40,054 nt of DNA. Origin: Gammaproteobacteria bacterium (lineage in GTDB: Bacteria > Pseudomonadota > Gammaproteobacteria > Pseudomonadales > Azotimanducaceae). Positions 1 through 7,723 of the stretch are shown in pieces (the stretch's first letter is position 1; each line of letters opens with the position of its first letter). The stretch is from positions 1-40,054 of the forward strand of contig NYVG01000007.1 of assembly GCA_002684495.1 (NCBI GenBank), in the 5' to 3' direction. The notes under the pieces are model-generated. The model worked only from the letters and a program-made list of their open reading frames with translations. It was not told the origin of the DNA and ran no database searches. The position numbers and the translations under genes are program-made.

Positions 1-135
1 AGAGGATGTTTGACGCAACAAAAAAACCGGCCGCCGTCCTGCTATAGCGCGCGAATAAAGTAACATACGTCGCCGAGCTTAGTCGAGTTAGTAACCTACG
101 AAACCGTTAGAATCTTGGTGCTTTATTTTAGATAT

Positions 136-165
136 TCACCTGGGGAGGTGAGGAGTCGTGCTCCT
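136..165 (-). terminator. Possible terminator: two tandem hairpins after the secreted calcium-binding protein gene
   Basis: Two adjacent inverted repeats lie just past the stop codon at 175-177. TCACCT-GGGG-AGGTGA (136-151) has a perfect 6-bp stem with a 4-nt loop. AGGAG-TCGTG-CTCCT (151-165) has a 5-bp stem. On the minus strand they are followed by an A/T-rich stretch but no clean T-run, so this is a weak terminator candidate. I see nothing else in bases 1-135. Confidence 0.3.
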
Positions 166-174
166 ATCTTCTGT

Positions 175-2649
175 TCAAGACTCAGGCGCTCTGGCTTCAA
201 TGTAAGCTTCAATCTCTGCTGCCGTCTTTCTGGTCGCATCGGCATCCACAGCATTACTGATCAGAGATTCACCACGGAAATCAAAAAGATAACGGATCAG
301 CAGCAGTCCATCTGTTAAAGCGCCGACATCACCGCTACCGTCAATATCCAGTTCCGTTTGAGCGTCCGTTAAGTAGGCACTGATGTCACTTGCGACGCTT
401 CTTGTAGCAGAAGTATCTGTAGCATTAGCAACCAATGTGTCGCCTGAGAAGTCAAAAAGGTGACGCACGACCAGAAGTCCATCTGTAAGAGCATTCAGAG
501 AAGAGCTTTGGTCGACGTCAAAGCTGAAGCAGCCCGACTTACACGAGAATTTACTCAGCGGGTCTGTGCCATCACTCGCTTCTTGTTCGTCGCTAAAACC
601 ATCACCGTCGTCGTCCGCATCAGCGTTATTACCAATGCCGTCTGAGTCAGTATCGATCGATTCGTTAGCGTCGAGAGGAAATGCATCGGAGGTGTCCTCG
701 ACGCCATCACCATCATCATCCACATCTTCATTATTACCAACACCGTCGCTATCAGTATCAAATTGTTCAGTTGGATCCTCCGGCTTCCAGTCCAGGTCGT
801 TTCCAATCCCGTCATAATCGGTGTCATTTGACTGACGAGGATCATATGTGTGAGAGTCCGAAGCGTTAACGACTCCATCACCATCAATGTCGGTATCCCA
901 CCAATCATAAACCCCGTCGCCGTCCATATCTGGATCGGTTCTATCTAGCAGTCCATCGCCATCTGTATCTAAATCAGCAAAAATCGGATCATCATCGATC
1001 GAATAGATAAAAAGGTGCTTGTATCGGTCAAAGTTCTCGCCACTGGTTTGCAGCTTTATAAGACTATCTCTCTCGCTGTATGGGTCATTCTTAATGTCCA
1101 CGAAGATCGACTTTTGGGATGCTTCTCCAACTGTCCACGACAGTGTTTCTTTAGTTTCTCGAGGGTCAAACTGAACGCCATTTTGACCGAAAAGATAGTA
1201 ATCTACGTATCCTGTCTCGGCGACAGTATCTTCAACGAGAACTTCTGAATCTTGCGTAGGCGGACCTCTTCTTACTATCTTCAGTTCAACAGAAGGCAGC
1301 CCCTCGCTGGTACCCGTCACAGGCTGTGCACCGTGTACTATTCCTTGTGTGAAATCATTGTTGTACACGAGATAACCCCGCCCTCCTCCGTCAACAAAAG
1401 GTCTCACCGTTGCCGCTGAGGTGGGTTCAAAGTTACGAAGGTATACGTATCCATTGCAATCTAAACGTCTATCGATAGTCCCGTCGTTTTCTTCAAAGCG
1501 AAGTCTTATGGGTTTATCTTCGCTATCACCGTCCCCCCAGACGATCGTTCCATCTCGAGGATCGCTGCTAGCTTCATTTAAATTAGATCCGCATCCACTC
1601 ACCTCATAGTCAACTCTAACTTCGCCCGCAGAACCTCCAAGCCTTTTTACCCAAACCGTTGCGTCAGCGCCTTCTGCGAAAGTTTGCTCAGGGTCTATAT
1701 CAATTAACCCGGAAAAACCGTCAAACTGCTTGTTTTGAAAGTAACCGTCATAATAGATCTGCGTTTTCCACCCGAGAATTTCAGCGCCCACCGACGCATC
1801 ATATAGCTCTACGAAAAAATCACGTCGAGGGGTCTGAGACTCTGCAATTAATTTAATTTCTATCGTTTTATCGTCTGCTTCGCCATCTTCCCACTCCAAC
1901 ACTCCAGCATTTTCCACATAAGAGACGCCAGCTTTGCCAGACGCCCCATCAACGGTCTTATAGCTTACCGTCGCTCTTCCCAAGGAGGAGAACAGCCGAC
2001 CGACTCGCACCAGCGCGCTTCCTTTCACTATATCTCCGCGAACACTCCAACTAGTCATGTTTATGTATCCGCGACTGCCCGGATAGTCACTTGAATCTGA
2101 AGCATTAGTGCCTTTTGCTATTTCAAAATCATCGGAATACTTATCCCCATCATCATCCGCATCATTCACATCCGGAATACCATCCGAATCCGTATCCACC
2201 GTATTAGGATCCACAGGCGTTGGATCCACCACGGATATCGTACTCACCATAGAGGAGTGCAAGTAACAGTAATAAGTAATGGTGCTACCTGAGAAATCAG
2301 ACGGAATCTGCACCGTGAGTTTCTGGCCGGTCTCAATAGATGCGACATCAGAAACCGCATAATCGGTTCCTGTGCTGCTAATCGTTAGATTGGAATCCGC
2401 GCTTCGCCAACCAGATCCAATATTAAAAGCGTGACCAGAGTCCGTTCTAGTGAACACGGAGGTAGATCCCCTAACCAACTCAGGCGTAATCGCAGCTCCA
2501 TTTTCGGTATTGGAGAAGATGTAATGGGGAGCTGCAAATGGATCTGAGTTGAGACGAACAAATATCTCAGTGGTGTCTGCTACAGCAACGCCATGCAACA
2601 AACAAAAAAAGGCAATAAAAATTCCTTTACAGTCTTTCAAGCTTTTCAC
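175..2649 (-). CDS. Secreted multidomain calcium-binding protein (cupredoxin-like, Calx-beta-like, thrombospondin type 3 repeats, dockerin-like pair)
   Basis: 824-residue exported protein of unknown role. Residues 1-24 form a signal peptide with likely cleavage after A22-V-A24. Residues about 25-141 look like a cupredoxin: H73 in SGHAFNI and then C128-x2-H131-x2-M134 in YYCYLHSSM match the His, Cys-His-Met ligand pattern of type 1 copper sites. D-rich calcium-binding repeats follow (about 150-175), then three beta-sandwich stretches resembling Calx-beta (about 195-300, 310-410, 440-540), then a long thrombospondin type 3-like run (DTDGDG, DSDGIGNN; about 560-700). Two tandem dockerin-like repeats (about 710-760 and 768-818, each with ALTDGLL) end the chain. 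The start is GTG, because an AGGA lies 5-6 nt upstream and the nearby ATG is out of frame. The gene looks more AT-rich than the core genes. Domain families are my reading from motifs; copper binding is inference. Confidence 0.85.
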   Translation of the reverse strand: MKSLKDCKGIFIAFFCLLHGVAVADTTEIFVRLNSDPFAAPHYIFSNTENGAAITPELVRGSTSVFTRTDSGHAFNIGSGWRSADSNLTISSTGTDYAVSDVASIETGQKLTVQIPSDFSGSTITYYCYLHSSMVSTISVVDPTPVDPNTVDTDSDGIPDVNDADDDGDKYSDDFEIAKGTNASDSSDYPGSRGYINMTSWSVRGDIVKGSALVRVGRLFSSLGRATVSYKTVDGASGKAGVSYVENAGVLEWEDGEADDKTIEIKLIAESQTPRRDFFVELYDASVGAEILGWKTQIYYDGYFQNKQFDGFSGLIDIDPEQTFAEGADATVWVKRLGGSAGEVRVDYEVSGCGSNLNEASSDPRDGTIVWGDGDSEDKPIRLRFEENDGTIDRRLDCNGYVYLRNFEPTSAATVRPFVDGGGRGYLVYNNDFTQGIVHGAQPVTGTSEGLPSVELKIVRRGPPTQDSEVLVEDTVAETGYVDYYLFGQNGVQFDPRETKETLSWTVGEASQKSIFVDIKNDPYSERDSLIKLQTSGENFDRYKHLFIYSIDDDPIFADLDTDGDGLLDRTDPDMDGDGVYDWWDTDIDGDGVVNASDSHTYDPRQSNDTDYDGIGNDLDWKPEDPTEQFDTDSDGVGNNEDVDDDGDGVEDTSDAFPLDANESIDTDSDGIGNNADADDDGDGFSDEQEASDGTDPLSKFSCKSGCFSFDVDQSSSLNALTDGLLVVRHLFDFSGDTLVANATDTSATRSVASDISAYLTDAQTELDIDGSGDVGALTDGLLLIRYLFDFRGESLISNAVDADATRKTAAEIEAYIEARAPES

Positions 2650-2771
2650 AGTTCCTGCGCCATAACGAAAAGTGTACCTCGAATCAGTTCAAATCTTTCG
2701 TCCCAGTTGCAACGTGATCGCAAACCCAACCACGTCCACGCGCAAACACCTCTCGAGTATTCTTTCAGCCA

Positions 2772-3299
2772 TTAGCTCTCGCCTGATTCGGGTTTACTTT
2801 TGAATTGCGGGTGCTGAGCGCTTAAACCCTCATCAATACCATTCGGGAAGATCCGCGTTTCGAAATATTCAGCAAAATCAGCTTCTACAATTTGACGATA
2901 AGTTGCCCATACAGACCTAGCGACATCACTTCCCATAATGCCCATATTCAAACGCACCATGCGACTTTCTAACAAGGCGCCTGAGACTAAACCCATCTTA
3001 TTTTGAATAAAGATTTCCCGAACCTCGATTACCAGCATGGTTATGTATTGGGCTGCTTGGGTGCGCTCACCTTGATCTAGGGCTTCCCGAGCCCAATCCC
3101 GCGCAAGAAAATAGGCGAACGCAGGATCCTGGGAAATCTTAAATCTTCGATCCAACTCTCTCGAATTAATATGGTGCTCCAAAGTAGACCTCGCCACCAA
3201 ACTGTTGGTTTTGATCTGCTTTGCTAAATAAATCAGCGTTATCACCGTGGCAATCGCCGCCAAAAACTCTCCCAAAGCCCCTAAGTCTTGCAGTGACAC
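2772..3299 (-). CDS. Small membrane-anchored protein of unknown function
   Basis: About 175 residues. One N-terminal hydrophobic helix (GEFLAAIATVITLIYLAKQI) is followed by a soluble, mostly helical region rich in charged residues. This layout resembles a widespread uncharacterised family that begins with a short leader, one transmembrane helix and the stretch LIYLAxQI, and is common in marine Proteobacteria; no function is known to me. A longer reading frame runs to 3362 from a TTG. A strong GGAGG at 3308-3312 lies 8 nt before the GTG at 3297-3299 but only 2 nt before the ATG at 3303-3305, so I start at the GTG; the ATG is the alternative. It lies 122 bp upstream of the secreted calcium-binding protein on the same strand and is divergent from the sulfatase. 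It may be co-transcribed with the former, which is inference. Confidence 0.7.
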   Translation of the reverse strand: MSLQDLGALGEFLAAIATVITLIYLAKQIKTNSLVARSTLEHHINSRELDRRFKISQDPAFAYFLARDWAREALDQGERTQAAQYITMLVIEVREIFIQNKMGLVSGALLESRMVRLNMGIMGSDVARSVWATYRQIVEADFAEYFETRIFPNGIDEGLSAQHPQFKSKPESGES

Positions 3300-3415
3300 A
3301 ATCATTTCCTCCGAGTCTTGTTCAATAACATCAGCCCAAATAGAGCACAAAAACCCGGCCAAAACAGCTAACGCGACAAATAAGCCTTAGCGCCGTTGCC
3401 AAACACACCACTAAC

Positions 3416-3433
3416 AGGCAGTCTTTCCTGCCT
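3416..3433. promoter_or_regulatory. Inverted repeat upstream of the sulfatase gene
   Basis: AGGCAG-TCTTTC-CTGCCT is a perfect 6-bp inverted repeat with a 6-nt loop, ending 27 nt before the sulfatase start codon in the divergent intergenic region. It could be an operator or a 5'-UTR hairpin. No clear -35/-10 pair was recognised beside it. Confidence 0.25.
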
Positions 3434-3460
3434 ACCCGACATTAGTTTTGGAAGTCGTGT

Positions 3461-5038
3461 ATGAAACACACAGGTATGTGGATAATCCTGAGCGGGGCGC
3501 TACTGGTCTTCACCACCGCACACTCGGCAACCCCACAGTCCAAGGATCTCTCTTTTGACTTGCTCAAAGCGAGCGCGGTGCCCACCCGAGAGTTCGCACC
3601 GGGTGACCGGCCCAACGTTCTGTTTATTATCGTCGACGACCTCAATCTGGCGTTGGGTGCCTACAACCAATCAAATCTGCGACCCCATTACGCGGGGGCC
3701 ATAACCCCTAACATCGACCAGTTGGCCGGCCAAGGTGTGCGCTTCGAACATGCCTTTGTGCAAACGCCGCTGTGCAATCCATCCCGCGCTTCATTACTGA
3801 GCGGGCTACGACCAACCACCCTCGATGTCTATGACGGCGCGACATGGCCCCGCCAAAAGATCGGTGACGATTTACGTATGCTCCCGGAGCACTTTAATGA
3901 CCACGGCTACTTTACCGCCAGAGTCGGCAAGATCGGCCACAATCGCTATGAACACGCCATAAGCTGGGATTTCTCAGGCTTTGCTGCGTCTCGCGAACCT
4001 TCGTTGCTCTTGCATTTTCCCGGCTACTTGCCAGGCCACGATCTGTCCGAAGTTCGCGACAATACTTGGACTAAGGAATCTGCACAGGGCATGTCACGCG
4101 CCCAAGTCTTAGCGGCAACGGGGCGTCCGTCGGGCTTGCCATTATCTTGGCGAGCTACACATGAATCACCACGTATGACACCCGACGGCACGACTGCCAA
4201 TCGCATCGTTCAATTAATGGCACAAAATCGGGACAGGCCATTTTTCATCGCAGCGGGATTCCACAAACCGCACCAACCCTGGGTCGGGCCAGCGGCATTT
4301 TTCGATAAACACCCTTTAGACAGAATAAAGTTACCGCCCACTGCTACAGGCGACACCGATGACATTCCAGCACCAGCAGCAGAAATCACCGCAGACGATA
4401 CCGCCCACACCGAGCAGCAACACAGACAAGCCATTGCTGCCTACCATGCCATGGTGACCATGATCGACACATACGTGGGTCAGTTATTGGACGCACTGGA
4501 TGAACTTTCCTTATCCAACTCAACCATCGTTATTTTTACCAGCGATCATGGGTTCCATCTGGGCGAGCACGGCGGTATGTGGCGCAAACGCTCCCAGTTT
4601 GACGAATCAATTCGTGTGCCGTTGATCGTACGGTTACCCGAAGCCACCAACGCCGGCTCAGCCGCCAAAGGCCTAGTCGAGCTAGTGGACCTTTATCCCA
4701 CTCTCGTCGAGCTGAGCGGACTGCCTCAGCCAGACCATGTGCTGGAAGGCAGCAGTTTTGGGCCACTACTGAAAACACCAAACCGTGACTGGAAAACAGC
4801 AGCGTTTGCCGAATCCAAACGCGAGGGCTACCACGGGCGTACCCTGCGCACCCCAACTCATCGCTATACCGAATGGGCGCCGCTGGAGGGCAACGGCCGC
4901 ACCCTGACAGAGCTGTATGATCTAGTTAAAGACCCGTCGGAATTTCACAACTTGGCAGGTACCCCACAGTACGCAACACTGGCGGCGCTTTTGTCAGAGC
5001 GCCTGAATGCAGGTTGGCAGGAGGCGCTGCCGAGATAA
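3461..5038 (+). CDS. Exported sulfatase, S1 family (iduronate-2-sulfatase-like)
   Basis: 525 residues. Hydrolyses a sulfate ester, probably on a polysaccharide or glycan in the periplasm; the substrate cannot be read from sequence. Residues 1-22 form a signal peptide (cleavage near AHSA). The metal-binding pair D59-D60 sits in LFIIVDDLN. The signature C105-x-P-S-R109 (CNPSRASLLSG) marks C105 for conversion to formylglycine. K157 and H160 (VGKIGH), H268/H271 (FHKPH), D362-H363 (FTSDHGFHLGEHG) and K376 fit the family active site. The overall motif order resembles iduronate-2-sulfatase-type members of S1. The ATG has GGAAG 6 nt upstream. A formylglycine-generating enzyme is required for activity and is not encoded in this window. 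It is divergent from the small membrane protein and lies in the accessory block next to tRNA-Asn. Confidence 0.93.
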   Translation: MKHTGMWIILSGALLVFTTAHSATPQSKDLSFDLLKASAVPTREFAPGDRPNVLFIIVDDLNLALGAYNQSNLRPHYAGAITPNIDQLAGQGVRFEHAFVQTPLCNPSRASLLSGLRPTTLDVYDGATWPRQKIGDDLRMLPEHFNDHGYFTARVGKIGHNRYEHAISWDFSGFAASREPSLLLHFPGYLPGHDLSEVRDNTWTKESAQGMSRAQVLAATGRPSGLPLSWRATHESPRMTPDGTTANRIVQLMAQNRDRPFFIAAGFHKPHQPWVGPAAFFDKHPLDRIKLPPTATGDTDDIPAPAAEITADDTAHTEQQHRQAIAAYHAMVTMIDTYVGQLLDALDELSLSNSTIVIFTSDHGFHLGEHGGMWRKRSQFDESIRVPLIVRLPEATNAGSAAKGLVELVDLYPTLVELSGLPQPDHVLEGSSFGPLLKTPNRDWKTAAFAESKREGYHGRTLRTPTHRYTEWAPLEGNGRTLTELYDLVKDPSEFHNLAGTPQYATLAALLSERLNAGWQEALPR

Positions 5039-5039
5039 C

Positions 5040-5060
5040 CCAAGCCACCTTGGAGCTTTT
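5040..5060 (+). terminator. Weak terminator candidate after the sulfatase
   Basis: CCAAG-CCAC-CTTGG (5-bp stem, 4-nt loop) begins 2 nt after the sulfatase stop and is followed by AGCTTTT. The stem is short and the T-run only four bases, so this is tentative. Confidence 0.3.
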
Positions 5061-5069
5061 GAATCTTAA

Positions 5070-5150
5070 TGACTCCGCCTGCTGGGCTCGAACTAGGCGG
5101 ACACCGGCAGGCGTTCGCACGCTGATTAACTCGCGTACGCGCATCCAATA
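5070..5150 (-). pseudogene. Degenerate partial copy of tRNA-Asn
   Basis: Two blocks match the intact tRNA-Asn 102 bp away, in the same order and orientation. Positions 5070-5093 match 5172-5195 at 23 of 24 bases (3' acceptor strand plus T-arm). Positions 5120-5130 match 5204-5214 exactly (11 bases, 3' side of the anticodon arm). The spacer between blocks is 26 nt here against 8 nt in the real gene, and the 5' half does not match, so it cannot fold as a tRNA. A perfect palindrome CGCGTACGCG lies at 5132-5141. Best read as a tRNA remnant from tandem duplication or from past integration at the tRNA 3' end. Confidence 0.65.
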
Positions 5151-5171
5151 CCGGGATTTGCAAACTAGAAA

Positions 5172-5247
5172 TGGCTCCGCCTGCTGGGCTCGAACCAGCG
5201 ACCCGCTGATTAACAGTCAGCTGCTCTACCAACTGAGCTAAGGCGGA
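5172..5247 (-). tRNA. tRNA-Asn (anticodon GTT)
   Basis: A 76-nt cloverleaf read on the minus strand. The 7-bp acceptor stem TCCGCCT/AGGCGGA is followed by discriminator G and an encoded CCA (complement of 5172-5174). The D-arm contains AGCTCAGTTGGTAGAGC, the anticodon loop is CTGTTAA with GTT, and the T-loop has GGTTCGAGCC. A good promoter lies immediately upstream. Confidence 0.97.
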
Positions 5248-5258
5248 GTGGTCGTATG

Positions 5259-5287
5259 ATCATATGCTGAGTTGCCTCAGCGCTCAA
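5259..5287 (-). promoter_or_regulatory. Promoter of tRNA-Asn
   Basis: On the minus strand, TTGAGC (-35, 5282-5287) and TATGAT (-10, 5259-5264) are separated by exactly 17 bp. The -10 ends 11 nt before the mature tRNA 5' end. The spacer consists almost entirely of an interrupted palindrome, GCTGAG-GCAA-CTCAGC (5266-5281). Confidence 0.65.
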
Positions 5288-5370
5288 ACGAGGGCGTCAG
5301 TTTAATGGCGTGCAGCACAATTGCAATACTCTCGTGGCCACGCTTTTACCAAATATTGCGCCCTAGGCGC

Positions 5371-5979
5371 TTATCTGGCCGATCCGCTGCGCCGGTATAG
5401 CCGCTGCAGCTCTTTAGTCTGGCCGTCTGCCCTGACGGTGATTTGCACTCGCAGTTGTGTATTGTTGATGAGTTGATAGCGCTCTAATACCCGCATGTCT
5501 TTGGTCGTAGACTGTATCAACAGGTCATTGCGCTCCCAGCCTGCATATACTCGCCACAACCCGCGTTCGCGCTGACCCCATGTAACATCGCGGTAGACGC
5601 CCGGCCAGTGCTGCACTCCCATGGAGTCGCTGCCTTGTTCAATCTTGAGGCGTTTCGCATTCAACACCTGAAAATCCTGAGCGATAAATACCAGACCAGA
5701 TCCACGGCTAATACGCTGGATTTCATCGCGCACTGTTTCGTTGCGTTCTAGCCTTCGTGAGGGTCGGCCTTTTAGCCCGTCAGCGCTGTCTGAAGCCGCT
5801 GTATCCAACTGCCATGTTCCAGACAAATTGGTGGGCTGAGCCGGGTTCGGCTCGAGATTTAAACCACCACAACCACCCACAATGATGGTGCCAATCAGCA
5901 TGGCTAGCCATGCGATCCAACGACGCTGGCGGGCAGGCTTTAGCACGTCAGTGCTCGATTTTTGGAGGGTCGGTAGCAT
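5371..5979 (-). CDS. Putative lipoprotein of unknown function
   Basis: 202 residues. A basic stretch (KPARQRRW) precedes a hydrophobic segment ending in the lipobox-like VGG-C37, which predicts signal peptidase II cleavage and lipid attachment at C37. The n-region is unusually long for a lipoprotein, so the true start may lie further in, although no better start with a Shine-Dalgarno site was found. The mature part contains NLSGTWQLD, as in lipocalin-like or copper-resistance-type beta-barrel domains, and otherwise mixes short beta-rich stretches; I do not recognise the family. It follows the nitronate monooxygenase-like gene by 24 bp on the same strand and may be co-transcribed with it. Location (inner or outer membrane) is not decided: residue +2 is Gly, so there is no Asp retention signal. 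Confidence 0.72.
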   Translation of the reverse strand: MLPTLQKSSTDVLKPARQRRWIAWLAMLIGTIIVGGCGGLNLEPNPAQPTNLSGTWQLDTAASDSADGLKGRPSRRLERNETVRDEIQRISRGSGLVFIAQDFQVLNAKRLKIEQGSDSMGVQHWPGVYRDVTWGQRERGLWRVYAGWERNDLLIQSTTKDMRVLERYQLINNTQLRVQITVRADGQTKELQRLYRRSGSAR

Positions 5980-6003
5980 GGTTTGTCTTTGTGTCTGGGC
6001 GAT

Positions 6004-7116
6004 TTATTTGGGGCCTATGGCGCGTAAAAACTGCTGCTGGTGCTGTAATACGGAACTGGCTTCACTGACCAGATTGTCCATAATCTGGGCAACCGGTTGC
6101 ACCTCGTCGAAGTAAGCGATGCTCTGGCCTGCACCCGAGTGTATCAACGGTTCGATGTCGTGTTCTTCTATCGCGCCCAATAAGTCACCTACCAATACGT
6201 CTTGCATAGGCATTTTCAGCGGCTTCGGCGCGTCCTCGGCTTCCCAGGCCTGGCTCCACCCGGTGCGCACTTGCCTGAACGGTTTACCGCTTTCTGAACG
6301 GGTAATGACGGTATCTGCACTGCCCGCCTCTTTTAGTTTGGCAGTATTCACCGGATGCATGTGGCCCTGATGCTCGCTGGACAACAGCCACGCAGTGCCG
6401 AGCCATACACCCTGACCGCCCATGGCAAGTGCTGCAGCGATATGCCGCCCAGTGGCAACACCACCAGCCACCAATACGGGCACGTCTCCGGCTGCATCGA
6501 CAATTTGCGGCACCAGGGAATAGGTACCGATAGGACCAGTGTGCGCACCGGCGTCGTAGCCCTGAGCGACGATGATCTCTACCCCTGCTTGCAACGCCCG
6601 GGGCACATGATGGGGGCTGCCAATTAGAGCTAGAGTGCTTTTACCCCGGTCTTTAGCTTCTTCCACCACGTCTCGCGGCGCGCCAATACCACAGGCCATC
6701 ATGTCCACATCGGACTCCATAATCACACGGATCTGTTGCTGCTCTATTTCTGCGGAACGAATAAAACGCGTGCGCATACCCGGCTCGCTGGCTGCGGGCA
6801 CTTCATATCGGTCGGTAAGCTGTTTAACAAAGTCTCTATGCTCTTGGGGAATCTCGGCTTCTATAGCGTCGCGGGAATTGTGGGTAGGCATGCCGGGTGG
6901 CAGCACTAGGTCCACCCCAAAGGGTTTGTCCCCCACTAGGGCGCGGATCTGCCTCAGCTCTTCTTTAATCTCATGGGGAAAGCGGCGGGTCGCGCCGTAG
7001 ACACCATAGCCCCCTGCGTTAGTGATGGCGGCCACTACTTGCACATCATGGGCAAATCCGAATATCGGGACATCGATCCCCATGCTTGCGCACAATGGTG
7101 TCCAGACTCTACTCAT
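6004..7116 (-). CDS. Nitronate monooxygenase-family FMN-dependent oxidoreductase
   Basis: About 370 residues, slightly longer than typical members. The family binds FMN in a TIM barrel and oxidises alkyl nitronates such as propionate-3-nitronate; some members are enoyl-ACP reductases (FabK) or uncharacterised, so the substrate is uncertain. Visible features are an N-terminal GIDVPIFGFAHDVQVVAAI stretch, the glycine-rich NAGGYGVYGA, GYDAGAHTG with the likely catalytic His, and VPVLVAGGVATGRHIAAAL with GGQGVWLGTAWL for FMN phosphate binding. The reading frame extends to 7257, but ATG 7114-7116 has GGAGGGG just upstream, and a longer start would overlap the ComEA-like gene, so I take the internal start. 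It sits between the ComEA-like and lipoprotein genes; the context does not indicate a pathway. Confidence 0.88.
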   Translation of the reverse strand: MSRVWTPLCASMGIDVPIFGFAHDVQVVAAITNAGGYGVYGATRRFPHEIKEELRQIRALVGDKPFGVDLVLPPGMPTHNSRDAIEAEIPQEHRDFVKQLTDRYEVPAASEPGMRTRFIRSAEIEQQQIRVIMESDVDMMACGIGAPRDVVEEAKDRGKSTLALIGSPHHVPRALQAGVEIIVAQGYDAGAHTGPIGTYSLVPQIVDAAGDVPVLVAGGVATGRHIAAALAMGGQGVWLGTAWLLSSEHQGHMHPVNTAKLKEAGSADTVITRSESGKPFRQVRTGWSQAWEAEDAPKPLKMPMQDVLVGDLLGAIEEHDIEPLIHSGAGQSIAYFDEVQPVAQIMDNLVSEASSVLQHQQQFLRAIGPK

Positions 7117-7186
7117 ACCGCCCCTCCATAGCCTATTAGGATTCACTATAGCGCCAAACAAGGGCGGTCGAAATGTTGTGCTGCCG

Positions 7187-7621
7187 TTAATTTTTCTCCG
7201 TGGAGCGGTGGGTTGCAGCTCGGCTGTTTGCGGCGGCTGGGCGCCCACTAGGGGCATAGGAAATTCGGGCTTTGTTGGCGGTTAATACATGGGGGCCAAT
7301 GCCTTTAACCTGAGACAACTCGTCGTCATTGCGAAAGTCACCCACTCGCTCACGATAAGCGACAATGGCTTCAGCGCGGTGCTGCCCAACGCCTATGAGA
7401 CGTTCCTTTAGTTCTTGGGCAGTGGCCGTATTCAGGTACACGATCTCTGGGTGCTCTGTGGTGGCGTTGCTTTGCACTTCGGCTGCCTGCAGGCTACAAC
7501 TGAACTGCGCCAGCACTATGCACAAACCAGCCAACCAAAAATTCGCGAACTCAGTTTTAGGTGTTGGGTGACAAGGCTTGCTGTTGCGGATTGAACTAGG
7601 GATTAAGTCGACTACGAACAT
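7187..7621 (-). CDS. ComEA-like exported helix-hairpin-helix protein
   Basis: 144 residues. A hydrophobic segment near residues 29-47 ending in SLQAA acts as signal peptide or membrane anchor. The helix-hairpin-helix pair follows: LNTATAQELKE, then LIGVGQHRAEAIVAYRERVG and VKGIGPHVLTANK. This is the DNA-binding fold of ComEA, which binds incoming DNA in the periplasm during transformation; many short proteins of this type in Proteobacteria are of unproven function. A basic, low-complexity tail follows. The start is ATG 7619-7621 with AAGGAG 7 nt upstream. That Shine-Dalgarno and the start codon lie in a perfect inverted repeat (7620-7649), which suggests translational control. The C-terminal end overlaps only the unused 5' extension of the downstream flavoprotein frame. 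Confidence 0.86.
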   Translation of the reverse strand: MFVVDLIPSSIRNSKPCHPTPKTEFANFWLAGLCIVLAQFSCSLQAAEVQSNATTEHPEIVYLNTATAQELKERLIGVGQHRAEAIVAYRERVGDFRNDDELSQVKGIGPHVLTANKARISYAPSGRPAAANSRAATHRSTEKN

Positions 7622-7649
7622 GAAACATCTCCTTTTCTCGATGTTTCAT
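7620..7649 (-). promoter_or_regulatory. Inverted repeat spanning the ribosome-binding site and start codon of the ComEA-like gene
   Basis: ATGAAACATC and GATGTTTCAT are perfect 10-bp arms around a 10-nt loop. In the mRNA the Shine-Dalgarno AAGGAG (complement of 7629-7634) lies in the loop and its edge, and the first two bases of the start codon are in the 3' arm. Folding would hide the start codon. There is no T-run, so it is not a terminator. It could also be a protein-binding site. Confidence 0.5.
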
Positions 7650-7723
7650 TAGCTTAGTGCTCGGGCACAGCAGACCTAGCGGCCCATTGCGCAGCGGGCA
7701 GTAGGCCCTTGGCTCGTTGGAGC

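Noticed and set aside
590-740. Short repeated DNA units (ccatcaccrtcrtcrtcc-like) that might suggest a CRISPR or tandem repeat array
   Set aside because: They encode the Asp/Gly-rich calcium-binding repeats of the secreted protein and drift in sequence; there are no constant-length spacers.
555-908. 117-residue minus-strand frame inside the secreted protein gene
   Set aside because: Out-of-frame shadow of the thrombospondin-type repeat region; composition is an artefact of repetitive codons.
5014-5241. 75-residue plus-strand frame across the tRNA region, and minus-strand frames 4926-5232
   Set aside because: They read through the tRNA and its remnant; the repeated peptide (SACWARTR / SACWARTS) comes from the tRNA duplication, not from a protein.
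7117-7257. Longer start for the nitronate monooxygenase-like gene
   Set aside because: Would overlap the ComEA-like gene and lacks family similarity; the ATG at 7114-7116 has a strong Shine-Dalgarno.
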